Part shown: positions 47,131 to 55,772 of the stretch, piece after piece | Layout: the number at the start of each line of letters is the position of its first letter | Position numbering within the stretch: the stretch's first letter is position 1 | Assembly: GCA_017540825.1 (NCBI GenBank) | Contig: JAFYAH010000036.1 | Span: 31,937-95,936, forward strand | Reading direction: 5' to 3' | Length of the DNA stretch: 64,000 nucleotides | Origin: Candidatus Methanomethylophilaceae archaeon | GTDB taxonomy: Archaea; Thermoplasmatota; Thermoplasmata; Methanomassiliicoccales; Methanomethylophilaceae | Translations under genes and position numbers: made by a program | Notes under the pieces: model-generated | The model's input: the letters and a program-made list of their open reading frames with translations, nothing else | Told to the model about the DNA's origin: nothing | Database searches by the model: none

Positions 47131-47150
47131 TAAAAGGCGTCACCCCCGAT

Positions 47151-48434
47151 ATGACGCTGGAACCAGAGGGGTATCTTCCGAGACTCGTGGAACAGGACGT
47201 CGCTATAGCTCTCAGGACGGTCGGAGCCGTGAGCATCGAAGGCCCCAAGTCATGCGGAAAGACCTGGTGTGCCAGGAAATTCTCCAACAGCGAGTTTTCG
47301 TTGGTAGATCCGAAGGATGATTTCGCCAATTTCGAACTGGCAAGCATGGATCCTTCCATCACGCTGGGAGGGGAACGCCCTCATCTTATAGACGAGTGGC
47401 AAGACGTGCCCAAGATATGGGATGCGGTGCGCTATTCCGTGGATCTCGAAGGAAAGAAAGGGAGCTATATCCTCTGCGGTTCCTCCTCTGTGGATAAGAG
47501 CCAGCTGAAGCATTCGGGCGCAGGTCGCATGATGTCTGTGAGGATGCGTCCGATGTCTCTCTTGGAGTCCGAAGACTCGACCGGCAGAGCGTCCCTGAGG
47601 GGTATTTTCGATGGCATCCTGGAGACTTCAAGAGTGGAGGCATCGAGCATCCAGGATCTTGCTTGGCTGATAGTCCGCGGGGGATGGCCCGGAAGCCTGT
47701 CGCTGGACGAGGTGTCGGCTAGAGCCATCCTGAGGGACTACCTGGATAAGGCGTGCAGCGTGGATGCCCAGAAGATCGATGGAAGGAAGAGGAACATCGG
47801 CGGCCTTATGCGCACGCTCCGCTCGCTTGCCAGGAACGAGAGCACGATGGCTTCGAAATCCAAGATATCGGCGGATATAAAGGAGTTCGAGTTCGAGTCC
47901 GTCGATGACGAGACTGTGTCGGATTACATGGACGTCTTCGGGAGGCTGTATCTCAGGGACGACCAGCCCGCGTTCAATCCCCATCGCAGGTCTTCGTCGC
48001 GGGTCGGGAAGTCTCCCAAGAGGCATTTCGTCGATCCCTCTCTGGCGGCTTCTGCGATGAACATGGGGACCAAGGAGCTCTCGTCCGATCTTCGCACGAT
48101 GGGATTTCTGTTCGAATCTCTATGCGTGAGGGATCTGCGGATTTACGCCGAGCACATCGGGGGGTCCATCGGCCACTATCGCGATCATAGCGGAAAAGAG
48201 GTCGATGCCGTGGTGGAGATGCCCGGGGGGACATGGGGAGCGTTCGAGATCAAGCTGGGGCAGAACGCCGTCGAAGAGGCGGCCAACAATCTGGTCAAGA
48301 TCAGGGACTCGATCAGGGCTAAAGAGCCGGGGACAGAGCCCTCGGTGCTGTGCGTCATCACCGGGACGGGAGGGACGACGCATCGCAGGGACGACGGGGT
48401 GTTCGTCGTTCCTATAACTGCCCTCGGCCCTTGA
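47151..48434 (+). CDS. AAA ATPase with DUF4143 domain
   Basis: 427 aa (COG1373). Walker A EGPKSCGKTWC near residue 29, Walker B-like HLIDEWQDVP near 75, sensor YILCGSSSVDKSQLKHSGAG, and a C-terminal DUF4143/nuclease-like region (HYRDHSGKEVDAVVEMPGGT, AFEIKLGQNAVEEAA). The D..E.K pattern resembles a PD-(D/E)XK site. Role unknown; these ATPases are abundant in gut archaea and bacteria. Base composition is less GC-biased than its neighbours. Confidence 0.9.
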   Translation: MTLEPEGYLPRLVEQDVAIALRTVGAVSIEGPKSCGKTWCARKFSNSEFSLVDPKDDFANFELASMDPSITLGGERPHLIDEWQDVPKIWDAVRYSVDLEGKKGSYILCGSSSVDKSQLKHSGAGRMMSVRMRPMSLLESEDSTGRASLRGIFDGILETSRVEASSIQDLAWLIVRGGWPGSLSLDEVSARAILRDYLDKACSVDAQKIDGRKRNIGGLMRTLRSLARNESTMASKSKISADIKEFEFESVDDETVSDYMDVFGRLYLRDDQPAFNPHRRSSSRVGKSPKRHFVDPSLAASAMNMGTKELSSDLRTMGFLFESLCVRDLRIYAEHIGGSIGHYRDHSGKEVDAVVEMPGGTWGAFEIKLGQNAVEEAANNLVKIRDSIRAKEPGTEPSVLCVITGTGGTTHRRDDGVFVVPITALGP

Positions 48435-48522
48435 ACCGCAGCGGCCGGCTGTGCGCGCGTCCGGCATGCAGGCCTCGCGAGGCGCACCGACATCGTTATT
48501 TCGCTCAGTCAGATTACCGTCT

Positions 48523-49611
48523 ATGGCAGAAACGAGAGCCGAGAGGCTCATATCGAACGCGGACGGCATGGACGCCGTCGTCATAGCCAACGACGGGGAG
48601 CCCTTCCTGGACTCCACGTTCTGGTACCTCACGGAGCAGTCCTCGGGGACCTTCGAAGGATCCTTCGCCATCGTGAGGAAGGACGGCACGCTGGACGTCA
48701 TCGTGAGCATCCTCGAGGAGGAGTCCGCCAACGACGGCGCAGGGGACGTCCACGTATACCACGACCGCGAGGAGAGGGAGAGGTTCATCAGGGACGCCCT
48801 GTCCGGGTGCTCCAAGGTCGGGTTCAACACGCACTCCGCCACGTACGCCGCTGTGCAGTACGTAAAGAAGGTCGCGGGGGACATAGAGGCGGTGGACGCC
48901 GGCAGCGCGATCGACGCCACGGTCTCGGTGAAGGACGCCAAGGAGATCGAGGCCACCAGGCGCGCGTGCAGGATATCCTCCCAGGTCGCGGCCGAGATCC
49001 CGGACTACCTCTCCGAGGGGGTCTCCGAGAGGGAGGTCGCGGCGAGGATGGACAGCAGGATGCGCGAGCTCGGAGGGACGGGGAATGCCTTCGACACAAT
49101 CGCGGCGTTCGGAGCGTATTCCTCGCAGCCCCACCACATGCCCTGCGACTACAGGCTCAAGAAAGGCGACACCGCCCTCTTCGACTTCGGGTCCAAGTAC
49201 GACAGGTACTGCTCGGACATGACCCGCACCGTGTTCCTGGGAAGGCCCCCGGAGATTCTGGAGAGGGCCTACGAGGTCGTCCTGGAGGCGCAGAGGGCCG
49301 GGATAAAGGAGTACCGCGACGGGGCCAAGGCGAGCGCCGCGGACCTCGCCGCCAGGAAGATCATAGACGACTCCGAGTTCAAGGGCAAGTTCATCCACTC
49401 CTTCGGCCACGGGATAGGCATGGACGTGCACCAGGCGATATCCGTGTCCCCGAAGTCCGAGCAGGTCCTCCGCGCAGGGAACATAGTGTCCGCGGAGCCC
49501 GGCATCTACATACCCGGGGTCGGCGGGATAAGGATAGAGGACACCTGCCTGGTGACCGAGAGCGGGTGCGAGATCCTGACGTCCTTCGACCATTCCTTTA
49601 CGGTGGTATGA
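48523..49611 (+). CDS. pepQ: Xaa-Pro aminopeptidase (M24 family)
   Basis: 362 aa. The metal ligands are seen in LFDFGSKYDRYCSDMTRTVF (two Asp), SFGHGIGMDVHQ (His), EPGIYIPG (Glu) and GIRIEDTCLV (Glu). An N-terminal creatinase-like domain precedes. Stop overlaps the tldD start (ATGA). Confidence 0.93.
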   Translation: MAETRAERLISNADGMDAVVIANDGEPFLDSTFWYLTEQSSGTFEGSFAIVRKDGTLDVIVSILEEESANDGAGDVHVYHDREERERFIRDALSGCSKVGFNTHSATYAAVQYVKKVAGDIEAVDAGSAIDATVSVKDAKEIEATRRACRISSQVAAEIPDYLSEGVSEREVAARMDSRMRELGGTGNAFDTIAAFGAYSSQPHHMPCDYRLKKGDTALFDFGSKYDRYCSDMTRTVFLGRPPEILERAYEVVLEAQRAGIKEYRDGAKASAADLAARKIIDDSEFKGKFIHSFGHGIGMDVHQAISVSPKSEQVLRAGNIVSAEPGIYIPGVGGIRIEDTCLVTESGCEILTSFDHSFTVV

Positions 49612-51014
49612 TGCAGCAGATGGTCAAAGCCGAGCAGTCGCAGGACGTCCTTTGCAAGGCCGTCGAGAGGATGCAGGACATGGGCGCGGAGTTCGCCGAT
49701 GCCAGGTCCCAGACGATAAGGAACGTGGGGGTCAGCACCATGAACGGCGAGCTCAGGCAGCTGGTCCAGAAGAGCTCCGGCGGAGTGTGCGTCAGGGCCT
49801 GGATAGGCGGCAGATGGGGCTACGGGACCGTGACCTCCTTCGAGAGGGACGCCGTGATGAGGGCCGCCGAGGACGCCGTCAGGAACGCCTCCGGGGAGAG
49901 GAAGTCCGACCTGGAGCTGGAGCCGTCGGCGGTCAGGAAGCATATGGCCGCGCAGGTGAGGATCCATCCCGACAAGGTGGACATGTCGGAGAAGATCGAA
50001 GCAGCATTGGACCTCGACAGAGCCCAGGCCGTCGACGAGCGCGTGGTGAACCGCATGGGAGCCTACTCCGAGGAGATAAAGGAGAACTTCCTGGTCAACT
50101 CCGCGGGATCGGACCTCGGATGGGAGGAGGTCCGCACCCTGTGCAGGGCGATGTCCGTCGCGTTCGACGGCAGCAAGATGGAGCGCTACTACGACGGCCC
50201 GGACAGCACCCTGGGGTACGAGGTCGTCAGGGACGCCGACATAGAGAAGATCGGCAGGACAGCCGCGGAGGAGGCTATAAAGACGCTCTCCGCCACCAGG
50301 GCCCCCTCCGGGAACCTCACGGTCATATCCGACCCGATGGTGTCCGGGCTCCTGGCCCACGAGGCCATGGGGCACGCCTCCGAAGGCGACGAGATCACCA
50401 AGAGGCGCTCCTTCCTCACCGGCGCGGTCGGCAGGAAGGTCGCGTCCGACATCATCACCATGTACGACAACGGCACCGTGCCGGGAGCCCACGGATCCAT
50501 CCCGTTCGACGACGAGGGGACCCCCTCTTCCTGCACCAAGATAATCGACAGAGGCGTCTACAGCGGATACATGCACAGCCTGGAGACTGCCTCGCAGCTC
50601 GGATGCAGGCCCACCGGCAACGGGAGGGCGGAGAGCTTCGGCAAGAGGGCATGGGTCAGGATGACCAACACCTACTTCGGGCCGGGGGACTGGGAGAAGG
50701 ACGACCTGATAGCCGACACCAGGCATGGCATCCTCTGCGACAAGATGGTCAACGGAATGGAGGACCCTGTCGGTGGGTGCTTCGAGGCTAAGTGCCTCAG
50801 AGGGTTCCTGATAGAGGACGGGGAGATCACCAGGATGCTCCAGTCGTTCACCCTCACCGGCAAGTCGGTGGAGATCCTCTCGTCCGCCGACGCGCTCACC
50901 AAGGAGGTCGTGCTGGACGGAGGGATGTGCGGCAAGGGCATAGAGGACTGGGTGCGCGTCTCCTCCGGAGGGCCGTACATGCGCGCCAGGATGATCGTGG
51001 GGGGAGGGCAGTGA
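49608..51014 (+). CDS. tldD: TldD-family metalloprotease
   Basis: 468 aa. Zinc motif HEAMGHASEGDE. N-terminal RSQTIRNVGVSTMNGELRQL and the C-terminal glycine-rich VSSGGPYMRARMIVGGGQ are typical. Works with TldE; the pair forms one proteolytic complex. GTGA overlap with tldE. Confidence 0.93.
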   Translation: MMQQMVKAEQSQDVLCKAVERMQDMGAEFADARSQTIRNVGVSTMNGELRQLVQKSSGGVCVRAWIGGRWGYGTVTSFERDAVMRAAEDAVRNASGERKSDLELEPSAVRKHMAAQVRIHPDKVDMSEKIEAALDLDRAQAVDERVVNRMGAYSEEIKENFLVNSAGSDLGWEEVRTLCRAMSVAFDGSKMERYYDGPDSTLGYEVVRDADIEKIGRTAAEEAIKTLSATRAPSGNLTVISDPMVSGLLAHEAMGHASEGDEITKRRSFLTGAVGRKVASDIITMYDNGTVPGAHGSIPFDDEGTPSSCTKIIDRGVYSGYMHSLETASQLGCRPTGNGRAESFGKRAWVRMTNTYFGPGDWEKDDLIADTRHGILCDKMVNGMEDPVGGCFEAKCLRGFLIEDGEITRMLQSFTLTGKSVEILSSADALTKEVVLDGGMCGKGIEDWVRVSSGGPYMRARMIVGGGQ

Positions 51015-52330
51015 CCGTCTATCCCGACGACAGGGCCATCCAGGCGCTGAAGAGGTACGACCAGGCCGAGGCCTACGTGTCGGAGACAGTGGTGAACACG
51101 GTCTACATCGACGACTCCAAGATAAGCAACATAGAGACCAAGACCGAGTCGGGGATGATGTTCCGCATGGCCAAGGACGGGAAGATGGGGAAGTCCTCCG
51201 TCTCCCTGAACGCTCCCGGAGCGGTCGAGGACTGCCTGAGGATGGCCGACACGGTCCTCAGGTACTCTCCCGCGAACAGCGTCTTCCAGGGTTACGCCCA
51301 GCCTTCCCAGGCGAGGATATCCGCCCCCGACGTCTGGGACAGGAGGGTAGAGGACATCACCCCCGACGAGCTCAGGGAGCTTGCCAAGGCCCTCATAGGG
51401 AGCTGCAGGGTCAGCATCCCCCGCGCCCAGATACGGGTGTCCTGCACCGAGACCCGCACTGTGAACAGCAACGGCGTGGACGTCGGCCACAGGAGCACCC
51501 TGGTGTACGGGCATTTCACGTCCATGACGGTCAAGGACCATCCGGGGGAGGGGATGGAGACCTACCACGGCTCGCACCTCGACCTCGATCCGGTGCGCAT
51601 AGGGCAGGAACTTTCCAGGAAGGCCGAGGCAGCCGCCGTCTGCAGGGAGTTCAAGGGCTCCGAGAAGCTGTCGATGATACTGCCGCCCAGCGAGCTCGGG
51701 GACATGATAACCTCGTCCGTGGGGTCCGCGGTGAACGGCGAGAACTGCAAGTACGGGCGCAGCCTCTGGAAGGACTCCGTCGGCGAGGAGGTAGCCTCGG
51801 CCTGCCTGGACATCGTCGACGACCCCGCCGTCCGGGCGCCGCTGTCCTGCGTATTCGACGACGAAGGGATCCCGGCGGAGAGGAAGCCCGTCATCGAAGG
51901 AGGAGTCCTGAAGGGCTTCCTGAAGGACACCTACTGCGGAGGCAGCACCGGGAACGGCATGCGCAGGTCCAGCGTGGAGGCCCAGGGTGCGTACGAGCGG
52001 ACCCCTGCGATAAAGCCTATCAACCTCGTCGTCAAGCCCGGTAGGCTCACGCAGGATCAGATAATAGAGCAGACGGACAGCGGGATCCTGGTGGAGAAGT
52101 TCGCATGGCCGGAGGCCGACGAGCTCACCGGCAGGTTCGGGCTGAACGTCAGATGCGGGTACCTGATAAAGAAGGGCGAGGTCGTGGGGACCGTCAACAA
52201 CGCCCTCCTGATGGGGAACATGCTCGAAGCTGTGAAAGGAGTCGAGGCTATCGGCTGCGACCCCGTCCAGATGGGCGTCATAACGGTGCCCACCATGAGC
52301 TTCTCCGGAACGGAGCTAGTGGGGAACTGA
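51011..52330 (+). CDS. tldE: TldE/PmbA-family protein
   Basis: 439 aa from GTG. It has the TldD/PmbA fold without the HExxxH motif. NSNGVDVGHRSTLVYGH, AERKPVIEGGVLKGFLKDTY and INLVVKPGRLTQDQIIEQTD are characteristic. Non-catalytic partner of TldD. Confidence 0.92.
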   Translation: MTVYPDDRAIQALKRYDQAEAYVSETVVNTVYIDDSKISNIETKTESGMMFRMAKDGKMGKSSVSLNAPGAVEDCLRMADTVLRYSPANSVFQGYAQPSQARISAPDVWDRRVEDITPDELRELAKALIGSCRVSIPRAQIRVSCTETRTVNSNGVDVGHRSTLVYGHFTSMTVKDHPGEGMETYHGSHLDLDPVRIGQELSRKAEAAAVCREFKGSEKLSMILPPSELGDMITSSVGSAVNGENCKYGRSLWKDSVGEEVASACLDIVDDPAVRAPLSCVFDDEGIPAERKPVIEGGVLKGFLKDTYCGGSTGNGMRRSSVEAQGAYERTPAIKPINLVVKPGRLTQDQIIEQTDSGILVEKFAWPEADELTGRFGLNVRCGYLIKKGEVVGTVNNALLMGNMLEAVKGVEAIGCDPVQMGVITVPTMSFSGTELVGN

Positions 52331-52434
52331 AACCAGGGGGCGGGCTTTCCGCCCTCTTCATTCCTCGGCGGAGACGAGGCACGGCCATCCTGTCGCGCGC
52401 TCGGCCTCATGATCTGAAATAAGCAATCTTGTTA

Positions 52435-52503
52435 GGTATTTTTTACCAATCGTAAATGGTATTATTTACTCATTGAAACTGGTATTTTTTACTCATTGTA
52501 ATT
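52435..52503. repeat. Three 23-bp iterons before the second DUF4143 ATPase
   Basis: Tandem units start at 52435, 52458 and 52481, each GGTATTnTTTAC followed by a CATTG- or CAATCG-like word. They lie in AT-rich DNA (TTGATAAATATTTGAG follows) 30 nt before the ATPase ATG. Length equals that of the iterons at 47039 but the sequence differs. Confidence 0.75.
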
Positions 52504-52532
52504 GATAAATATTTGAGAGACCATGCAGTGGC

Positions 52533-53804
52533 ATGATCTCGAGGGAAGGGTACCGCAAGCGCATCATCGATGACAGGGTGGAACAGGCGCTGAAGGCTTC
52601 AGGCGCGGTGTGCATAAAGGGGCCCAGATGGTGCGGGAAGACCTGGACCTCCATGATGCATGCGAACAGCGTCTTCGACGTGGGCCTGAGCACCGACAGA
52701 TTCAGAAACCGCAGGATAGCAGAGATGGATCCCGAGCTGGCGCTTCAGGGGGAGCAGCCGCACCTCGTGGACGAATGGCAGGATGTGCCGGCTATATGGG
52801 ACGCAACCCGTTCGTTCGTCGACCGCAACCCCATGAAGGGGCAGATAATCCTCGCCGGCTCATCGGTTCCTCCAGAAGAGGGGACCAGGCACAGCGGCGA
52901 AGGGCGCATCCTGGATGTCTGCATGCACACGATGTCCCTCTTCGAGACGGGAGACTCCGACGGGAAGGCGTCTCTGAGGGGCATCATCGACGGGACCGCT
53001 TGCAACAGCCCGTGCGGCCATCACGGCTTGGAGGACCTGGCGTACCTGGCTTTCCGCGGAGGATGGCCGGCGCTGCAGGGGGCGGACGAGGCCAGCATAA
53101 AGACGGTCCTCGAGGACTACATCGGCAAGGCCGTGGCCAGCGCATCCAAGATGGACGGGGTCGTCCGGGATTCGGACAAGATGGCGATGCTCTTCCGCTC
53201 GCTGGCCCGCAACGAGAGCACCACGGCCGCCAAGTCGAGCCTCTCCAGAGACGTTTCCGATGCGGAAGGGGGCAGCATCAGCGACAATACGATGACGGAG
53301 TACCTGGGCTGCCTCTCCAGGATGTATCTGAGGGAGGACCTTCCCGCCTTCGATCCGAACATAAGGTCGTCCGTGCGCGTGGGCAAAGCCGTCAAGAGGC
53401 ATCTTGCCGACCCTTCGCTGGCCGTGGCGGCGCTGGGGATGGACCCTGGATCGCTGATGGGGGATCTCGACACCTTCGGATCCGTGTTCGAGTCGCTATG
53501 CGAGCACGATCTCAGGATCTACGCCGAAGCCGACGGGTGGTCCCTCAGGCACTATCGCGACGCCAAAGGCAGGGAGGTGGACGCCGTCGTGGAATGCCGT
53601 GACGGATACGGCCTGTTCGAGGTCAAGCTTGGGTCCAACCAGATAGACGCGGCCGCGGAGAATCTCAAGAGGATGAGCAGGGTGTTCGAGGACTCCGGAA
53701 AGAAGGCTCCCAAGGCCCTCTGCGTTATATGCGGACTTGTCGATTTCGCCTACAGGAGGGACGACGGGGTTTTCGTGGCGCCGATAACGTCTCTAAAGCC
53801 ATGA
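52533..53804 (+). CDS. AAA ATPase with DUF4143 domain, second copy
   Basis: 423 aa paralogue of the protein at 47151. Walker A KGPRWCGKTWT, HLVDEWQDVPAIWDATRSFV, ILAGSSVPPEEGTRHSGEGR, and C-terminal HYRDAKGREVDAVVECRDGY, LFEVKLGSNQIDAAAENLKR. The two share much of their sequence but have different upstream iterons, as expected if each recognises its own repeats. Confidence 0.9.
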   Translation: MISREGYRKRIIDDRVEQALKASGAVCIKGPRWCGKTWTSMMHANSVFDVGLSTDRFRNRRIAEMDPELALQGEQPHLVDEWQDVPAIWDATRSFVDRNPMKGQIILAGSSVPPEEGTRHSGEGRILDVCMHTMSLFETGDSDGKASLRGIIDGTACNSPCGHHGLEDLAYLAFRGGWPALQGADEASIKTVLEDYIGKAVASASKMDGVVRDSDKMAMLFRSLARNESTTAAKSSLSRDVSDAEGGSISDNTMTEYLGCLSRMYLREDLPAFDPNIRSSVRVGKAVKRHLADPSLAVAALGMDPGSLMGDLDTFGSVFESLCEHDLRIYAEADGWSLRHYRDAKGREVDAVVECRDGYGLFEVKLGSNQIDAAAENLKRMSRVFEDSGKKAPKALCVICGLVDFAYRRDDGVFVAPITSLKP

Positions 53805-53815
53805 ACGGTCGGAGC

Positions 53816-53975
53816 ATCGGGCTGACGATGATCCTCTGCCTGTCCCCGATGTCGTCCATGCGGGAGCAGTCGCCTACCATCTTCCCTATCTTGACCACAG
53901 GGTACGGAGCGACCGGCTGGCCGTCCTCCCCGTTAGGAGACATCGACCCAAAAAAGATGCAGAGGGCGCAACGGC
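53816..53975 (-). pseudogene. Detached C-terminal fragment of a cyclophilin-like gene
   Basis: On the leftward strand it encodes CIFFGSMSPNGEDGQPVAPY, then KIGKMVGDCSRMDDIGDRQR, matching the C-terminal third of the intact gene at 55381-55754. Nucleotides 53816-53940 match 55381-55505 with about ten differences. There is no start or N-terminal part. It is the left flank of the DUF6978-DUF1828 insert. Confidence 0.75.
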
Positions 53976-54013
53976 CAGTCGACGATGAGCTCCGAGACGG
54001 AGATTGTCGGGAG

Positions 54014-54616
54014 ATGAAACCGCGTCGAGCCTTATGTCCTGATCTTATCGTTGATTTGAATGTCGACAAACATCTAAGGTCAGCCATTAAATACGGTATC
54101 ATTTGCTGTTCGGATGAAATGGGATCGGACGACATCATAACGGATTCCGCTGTGGAAAACATGATCGAAGCGCCCAAGCTTATCGAGAAGGCAGTGGAAT
54201 TAAGCGACCTACAAACATCAAACGATGGCAGGCAGAGATTCGGAACTTACGATCTTGAGTGCGAGTTGTATGATTTTAAGATGATTATTAGGCAAAATAT
54301 AGATCGTCCTGATAATTTTTCTGTCATACTGGTTTGTATATTATCAAAAAGACGTGATATAACCATTCTTCGCTACAATGGCAATCACGGATCTCATAAG
54401 AATCGTTTGGAAAATGAAACTATTAAAGGCCCGCACATTCATAAGTTGACGGAGCGTTATCAAGAGAGAACTACGCATCCCGACGGCTATGCCATTCCGA
54501 CAGACGAATACAGGACGTTATCGGAGGCAGTTGGCATCTTCATGAGAGATGCTAGGATAAGAGTCAAAGGGCTTGAGCACAACAAGACTTTGGAGGATTA
54601 CTATGATTGTCAATGA
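54014..54616 (+). CDS. DUF6978-like protein of a two-gene cassette
   Basis: 200 aa from ATG 54014; a later start near MGSDDIITDS (54118) is possible. The C-terminal region FSVILVCILSKRRDITILRY, then NGNHGSHKN, GPHIHKLTERYQERTTHPDG resembles DUF6978, found next to DUF1828 genes in bacteria. AT content and codon use differ from the GC-rich surroundings, indicating transfer. Overlaps the next gene by 14 nt. Confidence 0.65.
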   Translation: MKPRRALCPDLIVDLNVDKHLRSAIKYGIICCSDEMGSDDIITDSAVENMIEAPKLIEKAVELSDLQTSNDGRQRFGTYDLECELYDFKMIIRQNIDRPDNFSVILVCILSKRRDITILRYNGNHGSHKNRLENETIKGPHIHKLTERYQERTTHPDGYAIPTDEYRTLSEAVGIFMRDARIRVKGLEHNKTLEDYYDCQ

Positions 54617-55346
54617 GAGTCTGTTGAGGCAGTCTGTTTGCAAGCAGTTCAGTCTGGAGGAGCTTGATGGCGGGGATTACCTGATCCATACGGACATGTA
54701 TTTCGATGATGGCGACGAGCTGCATATTGTTCTGAAAACGGAGGGAGGGATGATGCTGTCCGACGAAGGGCACACCATGATGTGGCTTTCCTATGACGGC
54801 TTCAAAATTACGCCTGCCAGAGAACGGATCTTGAACAGGATAATCGGTCAGAACAATGTATCATTCGAGGACGGGAGGATAACAGCCGATGTAAAAACCG
54901 TCGACGATTTTGGTTCTTCCCTTTCGTCCATGGTCCAAGCGGTGATGCAGGTGGCCGATTTGAGGCGCTTGAGCCATGCCAATGTGGCCAGCACCTTTGT
55001 CGAGGACATCCTTGCCGCGTTCCTGTCTTCTTCCTTGAAAGACAGGTGCCAGATCAAGAAGAGGATACCGTCGAAGACAGGTGACGTCATCGAGCCTGAT
55101 GTCTACATCGAATCCGAGCTGCCGGTATTGGTGTTCGGCGTGAACAATACCGAAAAGGCTAAAGAGGTCTTTATAAACCTGATGTTCGTCCGCGATTCCG
55201 GATATCGCTATCGTACTGTCGTCGTCATAGACGATGACGCGGATGTGCCAGCAAAAGACTGCAGGCGGCTGATAAACACCGCTGACCGGCCGATTCTCGG
55301 AAAGGATGATGTCGTTTCGATAACAGAGGAATTCATCTCGGCATGA
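54603..55346 (+). CDS. DUF1828/DUF1829 protein
   Basis: 247 aa. The N-terminal half (YFDDGDELHIVLKTEGGMML, SDEGHTMMWLSYDG, RITADVKTVDDFGSSLSSMV) is DUF1828; the C-terminal half (LPVLVFGVNNTEKAKEVFIN, RYRTVVVIDDDADVPAKDC) is DUF1829. GGAGG lies 7 nt before the ATG. Role unknown; such pairs occur on mobile islands and may be a toxin-antitoxin or defence unit. Confidence 0.75.
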   Translation: MIVNESLLRQSVCKQFSLEELDGGDYLIHTDMYFDDGDELHIVLKTEGGMMLSDEGHTMMWLSYDGFKITPARERILNRIIGQNNVSFEDGRITADVKTVDDFGSSLSSMVQAVMQVADLRRLSHANVASTFVEDILAAFLSSSLKDRCQIKKRIPSKTGDVIEPDVYIESELPVLVFGVNNTEKAKEVFINLMFVRDSGYRYRTVVVIDDDADVPAKDCRRLINTADRPILGKDDVVSITEEFISA

Positions 55347-55754
55347 AGCAGACGAATCAGAAGCCGTTCTGGATCGGAGAATCGGGCTGACGATGATCCT
55401 CTGCCTGTCCCCGATGTCGTCCATGCGGGAGCAGTCGCCGACCATCTTCCCTATCTTGATCACGGGGTACGGCGCGACCGGCTGGCCGTCCTCTCCGCTC
55501 AGAGGAGTCGGTCCGAAGAACACGCAGAACGCCCCCGGCCCGGGCCAGTAGGCTATGTCCCCGGTCTCGAGCCGGGTGGTGCGGCCCTCCTTGGGGAGTA
55601 TGACGTCCAGGGGAAGCTCGCAGTACATCATCCCCCCGAGCATGTTGGTCTCGAGGGTGATGGGCGGGGAGAGCCAGATGGCGTTGGAGATGTCGGACCG
55701 GTCGAGGTCTCCGATGAACTCGCCGGCGTGGCTCCTGATCGATATCCTGCTCAT
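54861..55754 (-). CDS. Cyclophilin-like protein (DUF369/COG2164), end replaced by insert
   Basis: The family part is residues 1-124 (MSRISIRSHAGEFIGDLDRS, AYWPGPGAFCVFFGPTPLSG, DDIGDRQRIIVSP), a small cyclophilin-like beta barrel. At 55381 homology with the detached copy stops and the frame continues antisense through the DUF1828 gene to 54861, which is surely not original. The native stop was probably lost at the insertion boundary. Confidence 0.7.
   Translation of the reverse strand: MSRISIRSHAGEFIGDLDRSDISNAIWLSPPITLETNMLGGMMYCELPLDVILPKEGRTTRLETGDIAYWPGPGAFCVFFGPTPLSGEDGQPVAPYPVIKIGKMVGDCSRMDDIGDRQRIIVSPILRSRTASDSSASCRDEFLCYRNDIILSENRPVSGVYQPPAVFCWHIRVIVYDDDSTIAISGIADEHQVYKDLFSLFGIVHAEHQYRQLGFDVDIRLDDVTCLRRYPLLDLAPVFQGRRQERGKDVLDKGAGHIGMAQAPQIGHLHHRLDHGRKGRTKIVDGFYIGCYPPVLE
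55381..55505. repeat. Right flanking direct repeat of the cassette
   Basis: Matches 53816-53940 in the same orientation with about ten mismatches. The two copies bracket about 1.44 kb holding the DUF6978 and DUF1828 genes. Confidence 0.75.
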
Positions 55755-55772
55755 CCTTCCGCCCCTCGGGTC

